64,000 bases of DNA from Stenotrophomonas sp. 364. GTDB taxonomy: Bacteria; Pseudomonadota; Gammaproteobacteria; Xanthomonadales; Xanthomonadaceae. Positions 10,193 to 16,793 of this stretch are shown here, in pieces; the stretch's first letter is position 1, and every line of letters starts with the position of its first letter. The stretch is from contig NZ_CP047135.1 of assembly GCF_009832905.1 (NCBI RefSeq), forward strand, positions 598,001 through 662,000. Reading direction: 5' to 3'. The translations under genes were made by a program, and so were the position numbers. The notes under the pieces are model-generated. The model was not told where the DNA came from. It made no database searches and saw only the letters and a list, made by a program, of their open reading frames with translations.

Positions 10193-11686
10193 TCACGCGT
10201 TCGGCAACACCACGCGTTTGCCATCTTCGGTGGGGCGGTTGATGTAGAACAGTCCCGGCCCGGGGCGATACGGCAATTCGCGGGTGCCTTCATCGGCGGC
10301 GTAGAGCAGCGCGGTATCGCCAAGCGCGTCGAAATTCCAGTGCGCCGACTGCATCAGGTAGTGCTGCCGCAGCAGCTGTTCCTGTGCCGCATCCAGCGCC
10401 TGCCCCGACAACAGCCGCGCGGCGATCGGCCGCAGTACGTCGGGCAGGGTGAGCTCGGCCACGTCGTCGGCATCGGCCAACCAGCGCACGCCCGCCGCAG
10501 CCGCACGCTGCTGCATCAGCCGCAAGGCCACCCACTGGTAGCGCCCATCGATGTCGCGTTTCAACACCACCGCTGCGTGCGCATACAGCACCCACTGCGG
10601 CAGCACGCTGGCACTGCCGGCCACCCGCTGGGCCTGCCAGCGGTGCCATACGTCCACCCACACCGCGTCATCGCCCAACCCCAGCTCGGCTTGCCAACGC
10701 TGGCACGCTGCCAGTGCCTGCCGGTACACCTGCGTGCCCTGCAGCAGGTGCAGCGGCGGTAACTCGGTGTCGGCCAGGCCGTGCCCGGCAACGCGCTGGC
10801 CGAGCGGGCGCGTCAACAGCTTGGGCCCTTCGATGCGCTGGTCGTAGCCGCCGCCGATATTGGCGTGCACGCCGGGCAGGGCGATCTCTTCGTGCTGCGG
10901 TGCCACCGAGGTCAGCGCGAAGTGGTAACGGTGTTCGTCGCGCGCGGCAATCTGCACCACCTTGGCGGCACACCCGGCCGGCAGCGCCACAGCGGGAAGC
11001 TCGTCGCGCTGCTGCGGGTTGATCGCCACCACCGTATCGAACAGACCGACAAAGCGCGCCGGCCGTGCGGGCACGGCCGCCTCGTTGGCCAGCTGCCAGC
11101 CGGTGCGGTGCAGCTGCTCACGCAGCCACGCGCGGCCGTCGGCGCGGTTGAGCCGGGTGAGCGCGTCGCGTGCGGATGCGGCGCCGCGCGAGAAACCGAA
11201 CAGGTCGATATGCAGCATCTCCAGCACCGCCTGCGGGTGGGTTCGCGCCAGCGCGCGCAGGGCCTCGGGAAGCAGTTCGTCCAGCGCCCGCCGCGACTTG
11301 GCACGCACCCCGGTGCGCCCGATGCCGAAGGCCAGGCCCATCAGGTCGTCGTCGCTTCCGGTGCGGGTGCCGGCACCTTCGATGTAGATCGCCAGCGATG
11401 CCACCGGGCCGCGCGTCGGCTGCGCGCGGTCGTCGGGATACAACGCATGCAGTCGCGCGATATTGGTCAGCCCGTTGCTGTAGCTGCTGGTCAGCCGGCT
11501 CTGGTAGGGCGAGGCGTCATCGGCCACCAGTGGCGCCGGTGGCCGTGCGGTGGGGGTGGTGCTGCCGGGCGGGCGGGAGGCGTGCAGCAGGTTGTCGGCG
11601 TTGTTGCGGGTGCCGTCGAAGAACAGGCCGATCTGCAGCGACAACGTTGCCGTGGGTGCCGGAGGGGGCTGTCCTGCCATGGCCAT
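10193..11686 (-). CDS. DUF2235 (Tle1-like alpha/beta hydrolase) domain protein
   Basis: A 497-residue protein with the DUF2235 fold found in Tle1-type phospholipase effectors of type VI secretion. The N-terminal LFFDGTRNN motif and the nucleophile elbow GFSRGAA (Ser166) are clear, and an Asp and His later in the domain could complete a triad. There is no signal peptide, as expected for a T6SS cargo. The ATG at 11686 has a GGGAAC ribosome-like site; a GTG at 11728 would add 14 residues. There is no vgrG, PAAR, tap adaptor or evident immunity gene beside it. The effector role is therefore inference, and it could be a housekeeping lipase-like hydrolase. Confidence 0.8.
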   Translation of the reverse strand: MAMAGQPPPAPTATLSLQIGLFFDGTRNNADNLLHASRPPGSTTPTARPPAPLVADDASPYQSRLTSSYSNGLTNIARLHALYPDDRAQPTRGPVASLAIYIEGAGTRTGSDDDLMGLAFGIGRTGVRAKSRRALDELLPEALRALARTHPQAVLEMLHIDLFGFSRGAASARDALTRLNRADGRAWLREQLHRTGWQLANEAAVPARPARFVGLFDTVVAINPQQRDELPAVALPAGCAAKVVQIAARDEHRYHFALTSVAPQHEEIALPGVHANIGGGYDQRIEGPKLLTRPLGQRVAGHGLADTELPPLHLLQGTQVYRQALAACQRWQAELGLGDDAVWVDVWHRWQAQRVAGSASVLPQWVLYAHAAVVLKRDIDGRYQWVALRLMQQRAAAAGVRWLADADDVAELTLPDVLRPIAARLLSGQALDAAQEQLLRQHYLMQSAHWNFDALGDTALLYAADEGTRELPYRPGPGLFYINRPTEDGKRVVLPNA

Positions 11687-11898
11687 CTGTTCCCGATAGA
11701 TGCGCCGAAGGTAGCGCGAAAACGACACGAACGCGACGTGGCTGAACCAGCCGGTCGGCGGTCACAGTTCGGAAAAGTGATCGACATTGTCTATTGAATT
11801 CACGCGATCAAGTGGAGCCATATGGGCGGGCCCGCTCGCAGGGGCTGCACCGCAATCACGATGTCCACCCCGTTTTCCACTCAAAGAGAGATGACACG

Positions 11899-13152
11899 AT
11901 GTCCAGATCGATGAGCAAGGCCGCAGGTGTGATCACGTTGTGCCTGGCGGCGGCCGGCGCGGCCGGCGCTGCCCCGCTGTTTGAACCGGTGACGGTACTC
12001 AGCCGCGCCGGTAGCGCCAACCAGCCCGCTGCACAGGCCGTGTTGTCTGCCGCCTCCACGGCCGCGGTCCAGGAGGTGCGGATCGATGCCGCCGCGGTCA
12101 ACGCCGGCCAGCGCCAGCTGGAGTTCGAGCTGCTGGGTACACCGGTGCAGGCGCTGCAGCAGCGCGTGGAGGCCCTGCCCGACGGCGGCAGCATCTGGTA
12201 CGGCCAACTGCAGGCGCGCAGCGCCAAGCTGGGCGCGCGGGCCGCCGCCAACGACCCGGCCAATTCGGTGATCCTGGTGCGCAACGGCGACACCGTGACC
12301 GGCTCCATCCGCAAGGACGGCCAGCTGTACCGGCTGCGCCCGCTCAGCGATGGTCGCCATGTGCTGGTGGAAGTGGACGAGTCGCGCATGCCGGCCGACC
12401 ATCCGGCCGATTACAACAGCCTGCCGCGGATCGCCATGCCGGTCAGTGACCGCGCCGGCATCGCGGCGGCGTCATCGGGGACGCCGGCCACCATCCGCGT
12501 GCTGGTGGTGGCCACCAACGGCGCGGTGGCCGCGTACGGCGGCAACATGCAGTCGCTGGTGCAGCTGGCGGTGGCCGAATCCAACCAGGGCTACGTCAAC
12601 AGCAACGTCGGCATCACCCTGCAGCTGGCCGGTTACGAGACCACCCCTTATGTGGAATCGAGCAGCTTCTCCACCGACCTGGCGCGTTTCCGCAGCACCA
12701 CCGACGGGGTGATGGACAGCATTCACACCAGCCGCAACACCACCCGCGCCGACGTCGCCGTGCTGGTGATCAACAATGCCAGCTCGTGCGGCCTGGCCTC
12801 CGGCATCGGCTCCACCGCGGCTACCGCGTTCGCGGCGGTGCACTGGGACTGCGCTACCGGCTACTACTCCTTCGCGCATGAAATCGGCCACCTGCAGAGT
12901 GCGCGCCATGACATCGCCACCGACCCCAGCACCTCACCGTATGCCTATGGCCACGGCTATCGCTACGAGCCGGCCACCGGCGCGCGCTGGCGCACGATCA
13001 TGGCCTACGCGTGCACGGCAGGCTGCCCGCGCCTGAACTTCTGGTCCAATCCGAACATCAACTACAACGGCGTGCCGATGGGCATTGCCAGCAGTGCCGA
13101 CAACCAGCGCGTGCTGGTCAACACCAAGGCGGCGGTGGCCGCGTTCCGCTGA
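11899..13152 (+). CDS. Secreted metzincin-type zinc metalloprotease
   Basis: A 417-residue exported protease. MSRSMSKAAGV begins a signal peptide ending near GAAGA; the start follows the ribosome site AAAGAGAG. The zinc motif HEIGHLQSARHD has ligands His327, His331 and His337 and catalytic Glu328. The metzincin Met-turn is TIMAY with Met368. A prodomain probably spans residues 22-190. The glycine normally found in HExxHxxGxxH is replaced by Ser. The overall pattern fits reprolysin-like (M12-type) bacterial proteases. It is divergent from the DUF2235 gene. The substrate is unknown; a secreted nutritional or virulence protease is likely. Confidence 0.85.
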   Translation: MSRSMSKAAGVITLCLAAAGAAGAAPLFEPVTVLSRAGSANQPAAQAVLSAASTAAVQEVRIDAAAVNAGQRQLEFELLGTPVQALQQRVEALPDGGSIWYGQLQARSAKLGARAAANDPANSVILVRNGDTVTGSIRKDGQLYRLRPLSDGRHVLVEVDESRMPADHPADYNSLPRIAMPVSDRAGIAAASSGTPATIRVLVVATNGAVAAYGGNMQSLVQLAVAESNQGYVNSNVGITLQLAGYETTPYVESSSFSTDLARFRSTTDGVMDSIHTSRNTTRADVAVLVINNASSCGLASGIGSTAATAFAAVHWDCATGYYSFAHEIGHLQSARHDIATDPSTSPYAYGHGYRYEPATGARWRTIMAYACTAGCPRLNFWSNPNINYNGVPMGIASSADNQRVLVNTKAAVAAFR

Positions 13153-13209
13153 GCCTGGCCGACGCCCTGTCTGCGACCGCACGTTGCGTTCGCGGGCAGG
13201 GCAACCGGG

Positions 13210-13873
13210 TCAGGCAGGATCGGCCGCGTCCGCGCGGCAGCGCCGCAGGGCGGTCTGGCCGTCGCTGGGCTCGATCCGGCCGGGAGGTAGGTCGCCGCCG
13301 GCGGAGGTGCTGTCGGCATCGATGAAGAGCAGCAGATTCACGATCGCGCTGGTGGCCACATAGGCGGTGTCGCCCTCGGCCGTGGTCACACCGCGATACA
13401 GGCGCGGCGTCTTGCCGCACACCACCAGCTCGTAGGCCATCGCGCCGACACCCTCGCCATCGCCGGCCTTCAGCTGCATGCGTTCGCCATAGGGACCGCT
13501 GCCGAAGCGCTCCAGCAGCACCCAGCCCTGCGCGGGAGGCGCCTGTTCGAACGCGAACACGGGCGTGCGTCCCTGCGCATCGGTGATGCCCTGGTAGACA
13601 TCCTTCTCCGCGGCCACGAACGGCAGGTCGAACGCCGTGTGCGACAGCCCGAAGGACCGTAACGCGGCCGGGGCGGCGCTGACCGTATCGCGCAGCACGA
13701 ACTGGTAGCGGTGTGGGCCGCTGCCTACCTGCACGGCATGCGGGTCGGGGGCGATCTGTTCCACCTGGGGGGGGCGTGGCCGCGGCGTCGGCGGCTGTGG
13801 CGGCGCTGGCTGCCGCAGGCGCGCCCAGCGAAAGCAGCGCGGCCAGCAGCAGGGCCGGTGTGCGGTCGATCAT
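13210..13873 (-). pseudogene. Secreted protein of unknown function, frameshifted at a C8 tract
   Basis: The ATG at 13873 begins a clear signal peptide (MIDRTPALLLAALLSLGAP...ASAA). The frame is lost at eight consecutive C residues of the coding strand (13767-13774 on the plus strand). Past the tract, another frame continues to 13210 with protein-like sequence (VEQIAPDPHAVQVG onward). Seven C residues instead of eight would give one 220-residue exported protein, open to the stop. A GTG-started ORF from 13764 exists but would lack the signal peptide. I do not recognise the mature domain. The shift may be a true null, slippage-based phase variation or an assembly error. Confidence 0.75.
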
Positions 13874-13891
13874 CCGTGATCCCTTATCGGC

Positions 13892-14635
13892 TCAGCGCGC
13901 CAGCGCATCCAGGCTCCAGCCCTGCGCGGTCACGCGCAGCACCGAGCCTTGTTCATACCAGTCGCCCAGGACGATCCGCGTGCACGGGCGACCGCCGACC
14001 TGCAGCGCATGGATCGCCGGGCGGTGGGTGTGGCCGTGGATCATGGTGTCTACGCCGTGGCGCGCGAAGGTGGCCTCCACTTCAGCCGGTGCCACGTCGG
14101 TGACGGTTTCGAAGCTGGCCCGGTCGTCCTGCTTCATTTCCGACTGGCGTGCCTGGCTGGCATCGCGTGCCTTCTGCGCAAAGGCGATGCGCGCGGCCAG
14201 CGGCTGCGACAGGAACTGTGCCTGGAACACCGGGTCACGGGTCTGCGCGCGGAACTGCTGGTAGGCCACGTCGTCGGTGCACAGCAGGTCGCCGTGCTGC
14301 AGCAGTACCGGGCGGCCGTACAGATCGATCACGCTGGGGTCGGGCAGGATGCGGAAGCCGGCACGGCGCGCGTAGTCGTTGCCGACCAGGAAGTCCCGGT
14401 TGCCACGGATGAAGTACACCGGCACGCCGGCATCGGCCACCGCGTGCAGCGCGCCCGCCACCGCGTCGGCGGCGGCGGACGGGGTGTCATCGCCGATCCA
14501 GGCTTCGAACAGGTCGCCCAGGATGTACAGCGCGTCGGCCTGCATCGCTTCATCGCGCAGGAACGCTAGGAACAGCTCGGTGATGGCTGGACGACTCGGG
14601 TCCAGGTGCAGATCGGAAATGAACAGCGTGGTCAT
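13892..14635 (-). CDS. lpxH: UDP-2,3-diacylglucosamine diphosphatase
   Basis: A 247-residue calcineurin-like phosphoesterase that hydrolyses UDP-2,3-diacylglucosamine to lipid X at the inner face of the cytoplasmic membrane, in lipid A synthesis. All metal motifs are present in order: DLHLDP at residues 8-13, [19 protein letters not shown] and HGHTHRP. The ATG at 14635 gives the standard LpxH N-terminus; the frame is open further upstream but has no homology there. The gene follows the PAP2 phosphatase by 52 bases on the same strand. Confidence 0.95.
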   Translation of the reverse strand: MTTLFISDLHLDPSRPAITELFLAFLRDEAMQADALYILGDLFEAWIGDDTPSAAADAVAGALHAVADAGVPVYFIRGNRDFLVGNDYARRAGFRILPDPSVIDLYGRPVLLQHGDLLCTDDVAYQQFRAQTRDPVFQAQFLSQPLAARIAFAQKARDASQARQSEMKQDDRASFETVTDVAPAEVEATFARHGVDTMIHGHTHRPAIHALQVGGRPCTRIVLGDWYEQGSVLRVTAQGWSLDALAR

Positions 14636-14687
14636 GCGCGCATTGTAAAACGGGTCGGGCGGCTCTGCGGCGGCCCGCATCATCGGG

Positions 14688-15227
14688 TTACATCGGCAAC
14701 GGCAGCCAGCGAAGGCTGGCACCGGCCAGCGCGGTGGCGATCGCCGTGGCGGCGAGCACGTCGCTGGGATAGTGCAGGCCCAGCACCACCCGCGACAGCC
14801 CCACCGCCGCGGTGAACGGCAGCAGCAGCGGTGCCAGCCACGGGTAGTAGGCCAGGGCAACGATGGTGAACGACACCGCGTGCAGGGTGTGCCCGGACGG
14901 GAAACTGAATTCATCCAGCGGCGCCACCCAGGCGCGGATGCGCAGGTCGGCGGCATACGGGCGCGGGCGTCGGGTCCAGCGCTTGAGGCCCTTGTACAGC
15001 AGCAACGCCATCAGCCCGGTGGCGGCCATGTGCAGCGAGGCCTGCAGCCCTTCAAACCCGTCCACCAGCACCAGCGCGCCCATCAGCGCGTACCAGAACA
15101 CGCCATCGCCCAGCCGGCTGACCACGGCGAACGCGCGGCGGACCCGGCGGCGCCGGCAGTAGTGGTTGGCGCGGCGGCACCAGCGGGTTTCGTGGCCGCG
15201 CAGGGCCTCAAGCGGCGTGGTCGGCAT
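14688..15227 (-). CDS. PAP2 family membrane phosphatase
   Basis: A 179-residue membrane protein with the three PAP2 signature motifs: [17 protein letters not shown], and [12 protein letters not shown] with the catalytic histidine. About four to five hydrophobic helices are visible. Such enzymes dephosphorylate lipid phosphates, such as undecaprenyl diphosphate or phosphatidate, on the periplasmic side. The start overlaps the end of the glycosyltransferase gene by 20 bases, so the two are translationally linked. With lpxH downstream, a role in envelope lipid metabolism is plausible but not proven. Confidence 0.88.
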   Translation of the reverse strand: MPTTPLEALRGHETRWCRRANHYCRRRRVRRAFAVVSRLGDGVFWYALMGALVLVDGFEGLQASLHMAATGLMALLLYKGLKRWTRRPRPYAADLRIRAWVAPLDEFSFPSGHTLHAVSFTIVALAYYPWLAPLLLPFTAAVGLSRVVLGLHYPSDVLAATAIATALAGASLRWLPLPM

Positions 15228-16347
15228 GCGGCCTCCGGGCCTGGGCCAGTTCGGACAACAGGGCATCGAATTCGGCCACCACCTGCTGCGGATGCAGCCG
15301 CTTCATCGCGGTGGCCGCGTTGCGGCCCAGGCGGGCCCGCAGCACATCGTCGCCGGCCAGCTGCAGCGCGGCGGCGACGAACTCACTGTCTTCGTTCACC
15401 GCGATGCCATTGTCGTCGGTGCGCAGGTACTCGCGTGCCGCGCCGTAATCGAAGGCGACCGTCGCCACGCCGCTGGCCATCGCTTCCAGGGTGACATTGC
15501 CGAAGGTTTCACTGCGGCTGGGAAACAGGAACAGGTCGCCGCTGGCGAAGTGGCGGGCCAGGGCGTCGCCCCGCTGCACGCCGCAGAAGATGAAGTCGGG
15601 GTTTTCATGCGCCAGCTTTTCGCGCGAGGGGCCATCGCCCACCCAGATGAAGCGCGCCTTGGGGCGGATCTGCTGCAGGCGGCGGAACGCCTTCACCGCC
15701 AGCCCGAGGTTCTTCTCCGGCGCGATGCGGCCCACGTAGATCGCCGCAAAGCCGTTGCCGTCGATGCCCCATTCCTCGCGCAGGGCGGGGTCGCGCCGCT
15801 GCGGTTCGAACTGGCTGCTGTCCACCGCGCGGGCCAGCAGGCGTACCCGGTCGAAGCCCTGTTCGCCCAGGAACTGCTGCAGCTCCTGGGTGGGCACCAG
15901 GGTGGCATCGGCCTGGTTGTGGAAGCGCCGCATCCAGCGCAGCGCAGCGGCCTGCAGCCAGGCCACACCGTAGTCGGGCAGGTATTCGTCGAAGCGGGTA
16001 TGGAAACCGCTGGCCACCGGAATGCCCAGCCGTCGGGCGGTGCGCAGTGCCGACCAGCCCAGCGGGCCTTCGGTGGCAATGTAGATCGCATCGGGGCGTT
16101 GCAGCTGCCACTGGCGTGCCAGGCGCTTGGGCGCGGGCAGCCCGAAGCGCAGGCCGGGATAGCGTGGGAGGCCGGCGCCGGCCACCAGCAGGGTGCCTTC
16201 TTCGGTGTCGGCTTCGGTGGCCTGGCGCGGGCGTACCAGGTCCACCTGGTGGCCGGCCGCGCGCAGTCCCTGTTCCAGCCCCTGCACGGTCAGGGCGACG
16301 CCGTTGACTTCAGGGGGGTACGTTTCAGTGACGATGGCATAGCGCAT
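15208..16347 (-). CDS. GT4-family glycosyltransferase (alpha-mannosyltransferase-like)
   Basis: A 379-residue GT-B enzyme. The N-terminus MRYAIVTETYPPEVNGVAL is typical of GDP-mannose-dependent GT4 transferases, and the donor-binding part has GRIAPEKNLGL and SETFGNVTLEAMASG, which holds the EX7E glutamates. It starts at the ATG at 16347. It is the first gene of a likely three-gene unit with the PAP2 phosphatase and lpxH. The acceptor is unknown; a glycolipid such as a mannosylated diacylglycerol is one possibility. Confidence 0.87.
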   Translation of the reverse strand: MRYAIVTETYPPEVNGVALTVQGLEQGLRAAGHQVDLVRPRQATEADTEEGTLLVAGAGLPRYPGLRFGLPAPKRLARQWQLQRPDAIYIATEGPLGWSALRTARRLGIPVASGFHTRFDEYLPDYGVAWLQAAALRWMRRFHNQADATLVPTQELQQFLGEQGFDRVRLLARAVDSSQFEPQRRDPALREEWGIDGNGFAAIYVGRIAPEKNLGLAVKAFRRLQQIRPKARFIWVGDGPSREKLAHENPDFIFCGVQRGDALARHFASGDLFLFPSRSETFGNVTLEAMASGVATVAFDYGAAREYLRTDDNGIAVNEDSEFVAAALQLAGDDVLRARLGRNAATAMKRLHPQQVVAEFDALLSELAQARRPHADHAA

Positions 16348-16505
16348 GGCGGGCCTCCGGTATGCGGCCATGCTGGGCGCGCGCGATGTAGCCCCCATGA
16401 CGCGCGCATGACCGGCCGATGACGCCCGGAGGCTTCAGCCCCCGCGCCCGACCCACCGACAAGCGTCAAAAAAAGCATGGCATCCACCTGCGCACCGCAA
16501 GCCGA

Positions 16506-16604
16506 GCCCCGTAGCAGCCGGTAGGCCCCTGGGCAAAATAAAGGAGGAGGCCGCCACGCGGCCGGGGGACATTTGCGCCAGGGGCCTACCGGCTGCTACG
16601 GGGC
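16506..16604 (+). repeat. Large palindromic element, copy A (27-bp perfect arms, structured core)
   Basis: Perfect 27-bp arms (16506-16532 and 16578-16604) flank a 45-base core. Inside, GCAAA pairs with TTTGC, then an internal loop (ATAAAGGAGGA facing GGGGGACA), then an inner stem GGCCGC / GCGGCC with a CAC loop. The same core, with different arms, occurs at 45584-45677 (inverted) and 45725-45846. This is a dispersed structured element that I cannot assign to a described family. Confidence 0.8.
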
Positions 16605-16733
16605 CCTCCCGCTCGCGACCGGCCCGATCGGAGTCGCCAGCCGATCCAAACGGTGCCTGTGCACCCGCGTAGCGTCGCGCTCACTCTGCGACGGCCTTGC
16701 AACAAGACGCTTCTCTCAGAGGGGAGAAGAAAC

Positions 16734-16766
16734 ACAAAAAAACCACGGCCCCGAAGGGCCGTGGTT
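16734..16766 (-). terminator. Rho-independent terminator of the TonB-dependent receptor gene
   Basis: An 11-bp stem (AACCACGGCCC / GGGCCGTGGTT) has a four-base loop. On the minus strand it is followed by a run of T, seen as an A-run just before 16741. Confidence 0.92.
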
Positions 16767-16793
16767 GGGTGTTGCGGTACTACCTGGCAACGA

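Larger units (their letters stand above)
16348..16793. other. Intergenic region with a large palindrome, no gene
   Basis: These 446 bases hold the 99-base palindromic element at 16506-16604 and the terminator of the TonB-dependent receptor gene (16734-16766). The promoter of the glycosyltransferase gene should lie near 16350-16450 but is not evident. No small ORF is convincing. Confidence 0.6.

Noticed and set aside
10193..13152. DUF2235 gene and metalloprotease as an effector-immunity pair
   Set aside because: They are divergent, and the second protein is a secreted metzincin with an intact active site, not an immunity protein.
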